From Gnomoniopsis sp. IMI 355080 (lineage: Eukaryota; Ascomycota; Sordariomycetes; Diaporthales; Gnomoniaceae), in the NCBI GenBank assembly GCA_027946555.1, contig JAPEVC010000033.1:124001-188000 (forward strand): a stretch of DNA of 64,000 bases, in the 5' to 3' direction. The translations under genes were made by a program, and so were the position numbers. The notes under the pieces are model-generated. The model was given only the letters and a program-made list of their open reading frames with translations. It was not told the DNA's origin and made no database searches. Shown piece after piece: positions 1 through 11,842 of the stretch; position 1 is the first letter of the stretch, and every line of letters begins with the position of its first letter.

Positions 1-225
1 CTGACCTAGGGCTGTCCTCTACAAATTCATTCCAAGTAACAGCAAAAGCAACTAACAGTAAGTATCTGCCTAGGTACCTGAGGTAGTCGCAGACCACCAC
101 ACCACAGCAATAATAACAAAGATGCCAAATACCACGTCCAACATGCTGGTGTCATGTACGAGAGGCAGGTATCAAAATAGTCACATTCGACTCTTCTCAC
201 GCGGTGGTCTATACACCAGCGCATT
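1..225. other. 3' flank of OSH3
   Basis: No gene is supported here. The stretch holds a TAGGTACCT-type palindromic motif at about 67-85, the first of many in the window. It presumably contains the 3' untranslated region of the minus-strand OSH3 gene. Confidence 0.5.
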
Positions 226-3200
226 TTACACGCTGAATATGTCTACCACGCCCGCCCACTGGCCCTTAGCCCGCTCCTCCCAATAACCCTCCTTCCCACC
301 CTTGAGCTTCCACACCTCCTCACCATCCACGTCCGTGGCGACCTTGACAAACCATCTGGGCGTGTGCTCTACGCCCTTGTCCTCCATCTGCTTGCGTCTC
401 GTGCGCTGTGCCTCCTCGAGTTTGACCTTCCAGCTCTCCGCCTCGTCCAGCTTGCCCTCCTCCGCAAGCCTCTGATCTTGTCTCAGCCGAGTGTCTGTAG
501 GCGGTACCTTGCCCTTCTCGAGCGCAGTGATCTCATTCAAACTGGCAGCAAACGTCGTCATGCCATAAGTGTTCGCCGCGTTGTCCACCAGCGGTCCGAC
601 TCGCCAGATCTCCTCGCCTGCAGCCTTGCCCGCCTCGACGAGGCGCAGCGAGCCAGTCCACGTCCCAGCAAGCGTGAGACCTGTGTGCACTCCGTCTCCT
701 CCGTACGTCTCTATGTGCACATCCTCACCACGGCCGCCAAACATCCCCTTGGAGCGGAATTCGACAACGGCTTTGGCACCGCTGCCCTCGTTTGTAATAG
801 TCATATCGCCAACCGGCTCAACGTACTTCTCGCCCATGACAACGTTGCGCAAGAACATGGTCGCAATGTTCCAGCTGTAGCGTTCATCAGTGCCATCTGG
901 CAGGCGGAGGACGACGCGCACCCGGCCATCGGTTGTGAGCTCGGCGGATTTGCCCCAAAACTTCTGCGACGGGGCTGGTGATTGTGCAAAAGACCAAGAG
1001 GCTGAATCGGCCTGCATAGCAAGGCGAACCGGGCGGTGGGTGACCTTCTCGACGATAAGGCGAAGGCCGCCCGGGACCTCATTCTCACCACGGACGAGCT
1101 CGAATGTCTCGCCTAGAAGAGGATTGAACGGCTTGCGCATGGCACGTTCCTTGGCACGACTACTGCTGAATTGTGATACAGCGAAGGCTGCAACGTACAG
1201 CATGCGTTCTTGAGGCCTGTGCTTTTTCGTTGCAGTGTCGAGCAAGTTCGCATATTCTAATTGTTCGGCAACTCGCTGCAGCGCTGAAGTGGGTTCGTTG
1301 GCAGAGACGGGCATACTGATAGTAGACAGATCTTTGCCCACATTTTTCCGTACAAACGCTATCAGACTAGGTGGCTGGACAGTCGAAGGCGCTATCGTTT
1401 TCCGCCGCTTGATCACATCCGTGATTGGTAATGGTACCAGTGACTTTGGCTTGCTGGGAAAGCGGTCGGTCTGGTCTTCGACGTGAGTGCCGTCTTCCTC
1501 GCCAGGGGCACTTGATACCGAGGAGTCATCATGAATCTCGGCTTCATCGACCTCCGATGCGGCAGGAGTTTCTTCCTCGCTATGATGGTCAATGACTAGT
1601 AATTGTGATCGGTCTCCGGCCTCTTCAGCGTCAAAAAATTCATCTGTCGATGCTGATGACTCCATACTATTGCGAGAAGCAGCAGAGATAGGCACTGGCA
1701 TTCTTCGTCGCTTGCTGTTGGACAAGAGATTCGAGAATTCTGCTACCACGGCATCGAGATCACCAAGCAAGGCCTCACAATGATCGTTCATTGTGCGCTC
1801 CTCCTCGGAGAGAATTGTTTTTGACCGTCTCCTTTCCTCTTTCGGAGTTCCATTCGCCATGGTCGGAGTCGTGGCACTACTCGGGCTCGGTACCGCTAGT
1901 GCAGACGCGGCACTACTCTGAAGTCCTTGTGAAGTGACAGAGGCACTCGACTTGCGTTTCCAGAACGACTTTCGCTCCGGCATTGGCGTAAAGTAATCGC
2001 CCTCCTCCGGGACAGAAGTGGTAGCTGGGGACAGGTGCGACGAGATTGGCCGATGAGGATGCACGTGCTTTTGTGTGGCCACGTCCTTGACTAGCCTCCG
2101 AAGCGCATCTCGAGTTCCTACTACTCTGCTGACCAGTGCTTCTACCTGCTGCCATTCTCGATCCTCTTCCTGTTGGGTGTTTGGAGGAGCTTGCAAGGAG
2201 CGCCGCGTCACTTGTCGCTTCACTGGTGGAGGCTCAAGGAACATGGGTTCCAGCCCTCGGGCGATCCTACTCGCTTTCTCGAGCGCCCGCGCCCATTCGG
2301 TGAAGTCCTTGTCGTTGGAGGCCTTGAGGTGCCAGACTTCCGCACCAGAGTCGATGCTGATCTCGCGTCTTGTCTCGTCCGCAGCAATGGCCGCCAAGCT
2401 CAGTGGGACAGCGCCTCTGAGCGCCGACGAATTCCGGTTGTGGTAGTATGACAGAGTGCAGGTAGCGTAGTCCAACGAGAAAAACCGCCTCGCAAAGCCC
2501 TGCCCCTTCTTGCGCCTCCTCTTCAGCAACAGACCCGTGTGGTAATTTCCCGAGCTTCCAAGACCCGATGCCTCACTGCGTGCGTTAGACGCAGCGCGAG
2601 CACGCGTTTTCTGGCTTTGGAAGGAGTCTACCGATTCAGAGGCACTCGGCTTCAGATTAGGACTCGCGGCCAGCTTCGGAAGGCTCGTCTTGCTAGTATT
2701 CGCACTCGGACCGGCCTGCAGATTGGGCAGATTACGCGCGCCCACCGGAGGAGCACCGGTTGGATATGTCAATAGCACGAAGGTGGCGGTCTTGGAAGTC
2801 TGCTTGGAAAACGTATTGTCGAAAATGAGGCCGAACATGCCGCCATGCCCATGATCCACATCGTAGGTGCCCATAGAGACCTTGTCGGCCTCGCATTTCC
2901 CATGCCAAGATATCACCAGAAACCCCTTCTTGGTGAGCTGTTCCTGGGCGGTGCTGGAGTCCTTCTTTGCAAAAGCGCCCTTCTTGCTGCTTTCAGAGGT
3001 GCCATCGAGTCCGTCGGTCGAGTCTTCGAGCTGATTCACAGTAATGTTCGTGCTACCACTTCCGGGATGCTTGACGATGCCGAAGTTTCTAGCAAACAAA
3101 CAAGAAGGCATTAGTCTCCACCCTCCAAGGTTTGGGACAGTGGAGGGAACATGGCTGCTCACATAGACTTCTTGTGTGGCTGGACACTCCAGGAGATGGT

Positions 3201-3358
3201 GTGGCCCTCGTCGACCTTGACCCAACGGACGATGTACGACTGTTCCCAATTATCAGTCCTCAGTTCTCAAGCGTCGTGGCGCCTCTGGTCCTGTTTGGAC
3301 CCTGAAGCGAGACGCAACGCACCTTGCTGTGTATCTCGAGCTGCTCAATGCCGGCCAT
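226..3358 (-). CDS. OSH3: Oxysterol-binding protein, Osh3-type (GOLD-PH-ORD)
   Basis: Lipid-transfer protein expected at ER-plasma membrane contacts, where Osh3 proteins bind PI4P and regulate its turnover. Three exons give 991 aa: 3358-3323, 3239-3163 and 3088-226. The first two short exons carry the conserved Osh3 N-terminus; the spliced junction reads KKSINFGIVKHPG, which fixes both introns. Domains in order: GOLD-like region (about 1-150), PH domain (about 220-315, ending in a WARAL helix), a Ser-rich linker, and the ORD (about 620-985) with the LGETFELV signature. A FFAT-like motif (DEFFDAEE) in the linker should bind VAP/Scs2 at the ER. The His-His signature of the ORD reads EKVTHRP here, so the second His is Arg. 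The start ATG at 3358 follows MAGIEQLEIHSK before a GTGCGT donor. Confident in the family, slightly less in exact exon edges. Confidence 0.93.
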
Positions 3359-5145
3359 TCTGCAGAGCTAGGAGTTCCCAGTTGGAGCTCGTTCCACCTG
3401 ACGTAAATCTTAAGTGGTGCTCAATGTCTCCAGGGCTCCATTGGCCGCCGGGATTCAGGCCAACTAGGTGAGGAAAGACCAGAGAGGGTCGAGGCGCGAG
3501 GCTGTGGTACCTCGCTCTGATCGAGGCCTTGCCACCGAATGGTTCTTGTGAAACGGAATTTCGAGGTGGGTACGGTCGGTATGCACACGGTGCTCGTGGA
3601 GCATGAGCCAGTTTAGTTTCAACAGAAGACGAAGCTGGGGAGGTCGGACGTGGAGGTATAGTAATACAGTTATGCTTGAATATTGGTAAATAGGGAGGAC
3701 GTTTCGTTTTATTAGCACGGTCGGACCCCTGTCCGGCGGGCCAACTGGTGTTCTTTAGCGCACCGTTCAGCCCATTATTAGGGGTCAAGTAACGGCTACC
3801 AACCATGTACCTACGTAAGTAAGAGCCAACCAACGAACCACCACCCCTCTTATGGCAATCAGTAGTTCATCAATGCGCATGCAGTCTCATTTCTCACCTC
3901 AGACCTTCTAGTTTCATCACGTCTTCTTTGGTATTCTTTGCCAAAGGCTTCATTCTTGGCAGTCAGCCCACAGTGAGCAATATGACCATCTACTTAGCCA
4001 GCTAGCCTAGACTTTGCCAATCAAAGACGGGGTCTCGTCTCGCAATTCTCGTGGCACCCGGCTGACGTGGCTCTATATGGATCTCCATGCGAGCCACGTT
4101 CCTACCGAATCAGGAGGCCCGTCCCACCAGACTCTACTTCCGACCTGGCATGCTGCATCTTTCACGTGTACCTGACCTTGGCGATGTTGGCGCAACTTTG
4201 ACGCTGTCCTGGAATAACTTAATTGCACTGAGCCGGATCCTGTGGCGCACCACGGCCCCGAGCCGCGACCCGCCCGCCCTATCTGTCCGTTAAAGGTGGC
4301 AGGCTTGAATTGGCGGCCGACACGGAAGCACCGGGCGACCGCCGCATACTTCGGACCCCCCAATTGGGCGAGTCGCGTGGGAGAGTGGCTGACGAAAGCA
4401 GACGAAATTTCAGATGCAGTTGCGCATAAAATCAGAGCAGGCTTGGAAGACAGTGCTCCTGAAAAAGACTCTCTTGGCGTCGTAATGTTGGACGTAGAGG
4501 ATAATGGGATGTTGGAAAAGACGCAAATTGCGCGATCTTTCGAATCTTACAAGCTATTCAGCTTGTCGACATTACGGACAGCGGGGAGCTGCATCCGTAA
4601 TCTCATCTTCCTGACAGTTGCCGCCGTTCCCGTGTGAGGGTCGGTGGCACGGGCCCGTGTGCTATCAGACCAGCCGCCAAAGCGACGGCTTTGAAATTGA
4701 ACAGCCTGACAGCCTCACGTGGGATAATTTCGTATGGCGTTGGATTGTGTGTCATCGTTCAGACGGACCGGGACATAGGTCAGGTACCTAGGTAGGTCGT
4801 GTAGGTAGCCACTGTCACGCACTCAATGAAGAGGGTAGTCGCCATCATCAGGATACAGAGAGGTGCATCTATCCTCACATACCACTGGTAGTTTTATTTG
4901 CTCTTGGGGGACCGGAAATGCAAGAAGGTAGGCTCTGATTGACAGCTCAATATTTATGCAACATATTCAATATCCTCTTGACGTCTTCGCACAATGCCAC
5001 TCAAAAAAGCCTCATGCAAACCACTAGACGCACTTCTCACTTGTGCACTATTCACAAAGGATGGGGTATGTTATACCAATTTCCCAGTGTCATTTCCAGT
5101 TTCAATCCCAGCATTACCAATCCGTCTCATAATAGGAGACTCGTA
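3359..5145. other. Intergenic, OSH3 promoter side; no gene seen
   Basis: This holds the upstream region of OSH3 and no open frame that looks like a conserved protein. The longest, about 130 codons on the plus strand at 4242-4637, has no recognisable family. A TAGGTACC/GTAGGTAG motif cluster lies at 4781-4810. Confidence 0.5.
4781..4810. repeat. Clustered TACCTAGGTAGG motifs
   Basis: The stretch reads as two close copies of GTAGGT with a TACCTAGGTA palindrome. The same word recurs in many gaps of this window and is never inside an assigned exon. It looks like a dispersed short repeat of the genome rather than a gene-specific operator. Confidence 0.6.
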
Positions 5146-6540
5146 TTACCGTTTGGTCAAGACTCCTGAACCCTTTCCAGCCTCCGTTTCCAGCTCCTTG
5201 ACCATGTCACCAGACCGAAGTTTTGTCAATGTATGGTCCATGACGGGTCGAAGAGATGAACCAAGGCGAAGAAGCTTCAGATATCCGCGTGCAGTGCTAT
5301 CGACTCTGCCTACAGCAAGCACAAAGGCGTAAAGTAGGGCAACACTCCCCTGATCCTCCACGTTGAGAATACGGCCGCCATCTTTCAGAGGGCGGCCAAA
5401 ATGACATGCCTCCACACCGAAGAACACCGTCTTGTTCGTGAAGCGCTGTTCTTAGGTTCTATAAGAACAGGAGCCACACCGGCCTATATTTTTGGTGACG
5501 TAGCTTAAGGATACTTCCGCGTGAGATGAAAATCAGACTGCAGAGGAAGCGTCAGACCTTGATGCAAGATGCTGAAAACATTGCGCTGAGATGTACCATG
5601 GAATCCATCAAAGCTGCCGAGAGCTTCACTTCCATTTGTTTTATCGACTCTTGACTGATCTGTGTCTCTCTATTTGTCGGACCATGGAGGGTAAGGAACT
5701 GCTCACTATCGGGCTTCCGACTCAGGTCGATGAAGGTGCCGGAACAAGTGTGCACTCGAACTCGGTGAACAACCAAGAAAGGAGCTTCTCTTTAGCAGAG
5801 ATTTCCCATTGCTCGGTGACACGAGTTCTGAGAAACCCGTGTTGTTGATGCTAGGGAATGCATTCAATGTAGCACGCAGCTCGTCCGTGGAAAATTCGAG
5901 AGGCCTGGATACTTGTCGAGACTGGAGCGCTCGAAGTTGCCTGCAAAGTCGAGTAGTCCGCCGTATAGAGACAAGCCAGAAGGAAGTCCAATATCTTGGG
6001 GCATCGAAGGAAAGGCGAGAGCCTGGTCTCCAGTGACCATTTCTGCAAGGCTCGACGACAGTCATTTTTCGGAGGGTCTCCAAGCAGCCATCTCAAGCTT
6101 CTCACTGCAAATGACAGAAGGCTTGGTTGGATCAGAGCTGACAATCTCCTTGATCTGGACAGAGACTTCGCTCAAGCCGCTGTCATCCTCAAACTTGCAC
6201 TGTACTGTCGGAGGTAGGCGTGAAGCTCTCGGCTGAGGGCTTCGGTCAAGAAGTTGGCCGCCTTGTTGCGCACAATCATGTCGCGCCACGGGCTGTAATT
6301 CGTGATGAATTTGTGGTGTTTCTTTTCCGCCAGATCATCAGGCTCATGGTGAACACAAAAACCATACTAGCTTCCATGTTCATGCTTGAGAAGCACCAGG
6401 TTGATCAGGATCTCGGTAGCTCTATCTTTTACACCACAGGCAGAGCGATGGAAGAAGTCGAGCTTTTCAATCGCAACGGTGAATCTGTAGAACCATATCC
6501 GAGTTCTCTTGATGATATTCTTATCAGCTGTCCACGATAG
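5146..6540 (-). pseudogene. Possible decayed protein-coding gene, family unknown
   Basis: Minus-strand frames carry several protein-like stretches that hand over from one frame to another. One around 6350-6200 includes NYSPWRDMIVRNKAANF, one at 6220-6062 includes KFEDDSGLSEVSVQIKEIV, one at 5776-5552 includes TFIDLSRKPDSEQFLTLHG, and one at 5427-5146 includes GRPLKDGGRILNVEDQGSV. Stops such as TGA at the end of the first stretch interrupt them, and no simple set of GT-AG introns joins them all. A shifted frame near 6000-5950 resembles a BTB/POZ core (PKILDFLLACLYTADY), but the rest of the domain is not convincing. It could be a relic, a rapidly evolving multi-exon gene, or chance open frames. 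Confidence 0.3.
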
Positions 6541-7801
6541 GGACCCGTATAACCAGGCGCAAAATCCTCCAAACGCTGGCCCACTTCTTCGATTTCAGGA
6601 CTCGGAACATTTCGTTTGGAGGGATTGTTAATTCTGATGCCCGAGCCATCTCCTTTTATTTCTTCTTGAGCGGATCAATGTCATCAGCTTGGATTTCCGT
6701 TACATTTGTCGTCGGAGCTGCTAAGGTGATTGTGCTCTGGGCCTTGAGCCGGGCCGAACGCCTGACTGCGGGTGTTTCCAGCGACATAGACATATTGACA
6801 ATACGGAACTCTAGTGATATCACCTGCCCATGACGAGAGTGAGAAGAATTAAAACAAATGGTGAGAAGGTGAACAAAATGGGATTTATAAGCGGACCTGG
6901 AGCAAGACTGCCCATTGATCTTCTGGCGTTGCTGTCTCATGGATTCTTCCAGCGTTCACGGGTGCTTAGGCATCTTTCAGAGTGTCCCGAGCAGCTCCCG
7001 TCTTTACTCTACAAATTTCATTCAGCTTGTGTAATCCCATGCAGTATGTTCTTGTCCAATACAAAACTGAAGCACGACCCGAGAAAGCCTCCCATTGTAA
7101 CGCACCGAATCAATCCGTTCAGCACTTTGTCGTCAGGCAAGGCAGACAATGTTTCAGTCGTTGAGGGCCCTTTGGAGACATCCTCAAAGGCTCCAATCAC
7201 ACGAATTTCGCTGCTGTTCGGCCTCGTGATCGTTGTTTGTACCCTGGCCAGGAAGCATGAGGTTGACGCCTCATACCGGGTGAGTTGATATCCTTCCTTC
7301 ATTGGTGTTGTGACGTCGAGACAGTGTCCTGCCGATTGTAAGCGTCCAAGATACATGGCAGTTCTGGTGGTGTTCGTATCTGATCAAATCTAGCTGAGCT
7401 GCACATCTTATGTACTTCCTGCCGCTGCTCGCCTCTAATCCTGACACTATTGCGGCTCACGTTCACTTTGTTGATGGTGACGATGCGGGTTGACTCGTGG
7501 AGGTCTTTCGATATTCAAAATTCACGCTCCGAGAGTATGACTAAAGGATATATAGAGGAGACCAAACCCTCCGAGCGTACGACTAAAGGATATATAGAGA
7601 AGACCAACCCCTGACCTGACACCATGTTTCGATCTACTACCAAGACAAGCTTTACGTGCCACATGAATATACAAGTAGAGCACCGAACCCCAACCCAATT
7701 TTCCAATCCGTTGACTCCCAGCGTGTATGCATACCGCAGAGTGCGTCCTTATGTCGAAGTCCTAGTGCTCACACAAATATGCAATGCTGGAATTGACCGA
7801 C
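6541..7801. other. Intergenic; no gene seen except a short tandem repeat
   Basis: Open frames on both strands (152 codons plus at 6830-7288; 112 codons minus at 7356-7018) overlap each other and match no family I recognise. The 3' side of the FUSC-like gene begins at 7801. A 42-bp tandem duplication is listed separately. Confidence 0.45.
7529..7612. repeat. Two tandem 42-bp units containing GGATATATAGAG
   Basis: Unit 1 (7529-7570) and unit 2 (7571-7612) are directly adjacent. Each starts CCGAG, contains GACTAAAGGATATATAGAG, and ends in ACC(A)AACC(C)CT. They differ at only a few positions, so the duplication is fairly recent. The core includes a TATATA box-like word. Confidence 0.85.
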
Positions 7802-10800
7802 CTACTGCAAAAGCAGCGCCTCAACATTCAACACACCAAATAGTCCCTCCACCTCCCTCTTTACAACCTTCAGCTCCTCCGCCACCTGGCCCGTGACCAG
7901 CGCATACGCATACAACAGCGCATAGTCCCGCTCCTCGACCGCCACCTGACCCGCAAGACTCCCGCTCAAGGCCGAGTGTCCCTTACCGCCCCCATTCCCA
8001 GTTTGTTGGCCCTCGGCCTCCGCGGCATCGAGCTTGGCCTTCTCACGCATTGCCGCGGCATGTTCCTTTCGAAACTGGAAGATCTTGCCCAGCAGCTCAT
8101 CACGCGAGCCTGCGACGCTCGGAATCGCATCCGTAAGGGGATACTCAAGCATCAAGCAGCTCGCAAGGACCTGGAACACATGGCAAATCCGATTGCACAG
8201 AATTGCGCGCTCTTGGGCCGTGAACAGCAACAAAGCCTTTTCACCGTCCGACAATTGGCCGCGACGTTGTGTGACCAAACTCATGGCGTAGAACGCGTCA
8301 AGCAGGCGATTTGTGCTACGCATGATGCGCCCTGTGGCTTCGTAGGGAAAAGGTCCGCGCAGCTCAAATTCTGAGAGGGCGGATTGGCGGTAGACTTCAA
8401 GTCGGGAAGCATAGCGCTGCAGAGCGGCTTGCTCACCGGATTTGAGGTAGGAGCGGGAGCAGTCGCTGCGCAGCAGGATCGCAAGAGGACCACGCTTCCA
8501 AATGAGGCCCATCTGAAGGTAAAGAACGGAAATACCCTCTCGAAACTTCTTGCGTGCGGAGATGGGCCAGATGAGCCGACAGACTACCAGACCCCAGAGG
8601 ATACCGGCGGAAACGGCGAGAGTTCTGTGAAGGGCGATCTCACCAATACGCGGGGTCGTTCCTCCTTCATCATCGTCATCATCATCGACTTTGTTCGCGA
8701 TCAGGTACGCGTACAGCAAAGAAACGTTGTATGCGAGGAGGGTCGTACGACCGAATGAGACCTTGTTCTGAACAATGGTAATCCAGAAACTCATGAAGGC
8801 CACCGTCGCACCAAGGAAAAAGAGGGCGACGCCATTGCCTTGGCTAATAGTCCAATTAATGGTGGCTAACATGGCTCCGAATAACGTTCCCTGAATCCTA
8901 ACGGTGCCAGTCGTATTGGCAGCGCCGACGGTCATGGAACAGACGATCATGAAGGACAGCAAGCCCCACTCTCCTCTCCAGTGCATGTAGATGGGCTTAG
9001 TCTGAGGGATAAATGCAAGCATCGCCCAAAGCATGGCACCGAGACCAACCTTGATACCAAAGCGGACTGCAATATTTGTCAGATCAAATAAAAGGACAAC
9101 GCACGACATGTGGAGATTTACTTACTATCGTCCCTGGCCAAAAAGCGTAAGAAAGTCAGAATTCTTGTTGAGATTCTCTTGGTAATATCGCTTTGCTTGG
9201 GGTCTGCCTCCCAGCTGAACGTATCTCTCCGCCGAATCATATGGTCTGGAATTCCGCGCGGCATCTGAGATTTCCTAATCGGGCGTACCATCGGCTCTCG
9301 TTCTGTCTCGAATGGCAACAGGGGCGCCTGGATCTGACGGTGGTGAATCTTCTTCCAGAGGGCAAGAAACTGCCAACTCCGCTGCTTGTGGTCCGAAGCA
9401 TACTTCAGATCGTCTAGCACATCCATATACTTGCTCATCTCCTCCCCGTAACTCTGGAGAGAGAAACTGAAATGACCACATGCAGCCGCCACCTCCTCGA
9501 AATCGGCTTTGATCTTTTCCGAGCGTGGAACTCCAAGCTCAATGTTTTTGTACAGCTCCTGTAGCGCTTTTGCTCTGTTTTCGTTAAACAATGCCAACGC
9601 GTCTAGCAGGCTTCGTCTAAAGTTTTCGGTGATTGTGATATGATAGTCCGGCGCCTCCCCAAACGGCGGTTCTCTCAGCAGCTCAGACAGTGTGAATGCC
9701 AGAGACTTCATAGAAGGTCCGAGCAGCGCAATGAAGAGTTCAAAAATATCAGAGGGCGACCTGAAAACTGGAGCGGTGACCGTGCCCACCCCTCGATTCT
9801 GCTCACTTTCACTTTCGTCCGAGTTTTCGTCGATGGCTGAAAGAGTCGGCAAATGGCTCCTGAAGGTGGCGGAGGATGACCGAGGCAAATCTGGGGAGAA
9901 TTGTTGGCCCGGAGAAACGGTTCCAGATGCAGGTTCAGAAGCTGGTTCCTTCAGTAAGGCAAACTGTGTGTTGGCCGCACTTCGCAGCCCTCTTATGGAT
10001 TGCGCCAAGTTCTCCATCGACTTATACACAGCCTTGTCCAGCTGGTATATCTTCTCGTCGCCCAGAAAATAATGCTCGAACTTAGCCTCCCTAAGCGTCT
10101 TCGTCATCTTAGCATATGCAGCGTCGTATCCCTTCTCGGCCTTTGTGAATTCAGGTGTCTGCATCTCCTCTTCGGCACCACTCAAAAACCCGTGCGAGAT
10201 CATGCCAAGCATGTCGCCCAAGGCGCTGGAAGCCCTTGTCATAGATTCTCGCAGCTGAGACCTTGCCGACGTCCTCCATAATAGCAGGTTAACAGCCACG
10301 GTAATAGAAATACCAAAGCACAACATCTGAAAGACCTGCACGATCTTTAGATTCGAAAAGACGTGGTCTTGCACGGCATTCTCCTTGGTCAATACACTAA
10401 TCATTGACAGAGAAGCCAGCGTACTGCCCACGTTCACCAGTGGGTTGTTCAGTCTTTGCTTCAACCATCCTAAGAGTCCAAAGCCGCCACCAACGAAAAC
10501 CAATAGCACAAGGGTATATGCGGCCGCAACCATATGCAGCGTTGAACCAAAGAACACCGAAGTCGCCATGGACGCGACCGACACGAATTCAGCATATAAG
10601 ACAGCAACAATTGCAATAAGTGTGCCCTCAATCATGGAACCCGAGGTCCTGGCCGGGTGGAAATACACCGTGATAGTCGCAACCACATGCTTGCCATCCG
10701 GCTTGCCCAAAATTTCCGACAAAGGCGACCACAGGGTGAACAGACTACCCAGAGAGTAGGCGAGGACGCATTTGAGAACGCCATGGCCGTTGTCGCTGCC

Positions 10801-11240
10801 CAGCCAGTGCCATGCGCACAAGGAGGCGGCTTTTGCGTTGTGCGTCAGGGCACCGAGGCGGTCGGAGAAGTTCTCGTGGGCATTCGAGAATAAGGGGACG
10901 ATATTGTTGGAAGAGGAGGGGGGTCGATCGCTATCGCCCGTGTTGATACGGTCTCGAAAGGCGCCGCGAAGAGTGAACTGGCGGCGCGAGCGCTCACCGG
11001 TGTTGGGGTCGACGAAGGTGCCATTCCGAACGAGTTTCTGTGGTACGAGCAACGGTGAGATAGGCTCTTCTACCGAGACATTGACATGGCAGGTGACTGT
11101 TTAACGAGGACAAGTGGATGGGCATGGCAACTCACGCTTCTCTTGGACGGCCGTAGCGGCCAGGGCGCGAATGAGGGCTGCTGATGCTGGGACGGCGATG
11201 GAGAGTTCGAGGGCGGATTCGAAGCTGATTCGGAGCTCAT
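7802..11240 (-). CDS. FUSC / aromatic acid exporter-like (DUF2421) integral membrane protein
   Basis: Large membrane protein of the fungal FUSC-like family, related to Bre4 and fusaric-acid-resistance transporters; transport of organic or aromatic acids is inferred from the family. Three exons give 1093 aa: 11240-11136, 11037-9126 and 9066-7802. The last junction reads DDIRFGIKVGLGAM and restores the second membrane half. The first half has a helix cluster from about residue 120 (VLKCVLAYSLGSLF, then the HPARTSGSM signature). A soluble middle follows, then a second helix cluster (PIYMHWRGEWGLLSFM) and a soluble C-terminus. The proposed start gives a Ser/Pro-rich cytosolic tail and an A at -3. 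A second frame is also open across exon 1, so the 5' end is the weakest part. It diverges from the HAD hydrolase gene. Confidence 0.85.
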
Positions 11241-11842
11241 CGTTGCTCTTGATCAGGCTGACTACCTAGCTGTACAAAGACAACATGGTCTGGGAGCTAC
11301 GTGTAGTAGAAGACAGCTTCTCATGTTTTTGAGAACATGAGAGTTGTTGGAATGTTAGGGAGGTAAGTAGAAAAGCTGACGGTGGAGTGCGGCAAGGGTG
11401 CTTGTTCTACTACGCAGTACGGAGTACATAAGGGCCCGCTTTATGACGACGATCCTTCCAGACTACCAATTGACACCACCATCCCAAAACCTTGGCGGCG
11501 GATCAAGCCGCTGACTGTGAACCTCACATGTGGGGAGAACTGGCCACATCCCTGCTCATGTCACTGTAGCGCATCATGGTGATCATCACATTGGCATACC
11601 CTTGACGGTCACTTCTAGCTTCCCTACCACCACAACTACGCCTTACCACCCAACAGCACAGGAATTTCTTCGTGAACACCGGACCATCCTGCTCTGCGCG
11701 ACAGAAAGGGTGCAGGCAGCTTTGACTCTGACTTCCAACGGGTCGAGACACTTCAGCGAGCTCCAAAGAGCTTGTGACGTGTTCTACGGTCCCGTTGTAA
11801 CGTACAGCGTCCAATTAAGTGAGGAGCACACATCAAGCTTCT
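11241..11842. promoter_or_regulatory. Divergent promoter, FUSC-like and HAD genes
   Basis: About 600 bp separate the two start codons. A CAGTACGGAGTAC word at about 11415-11427 is a partial palindrome of a type common in fungal intergenic DNA. A near-perfect inverted repeat lies at 11320-11342 (CTCATGTTTTTGAGAACATGAG). No specific operator is recognised. Confidence 0.5.

Noticed and set aside
364..1213. Plus-strand open frames of 100-200 codons
   Set aside because: Antisense to the OSH3 ORD, which is clearly the coding strand.
5941..6144. BTB/POZ domain protein call
   Set aside because: Only the short PKILDFLLACLYTADY stretch fits; flanking sequence does not, and other frames look equally protein-like.
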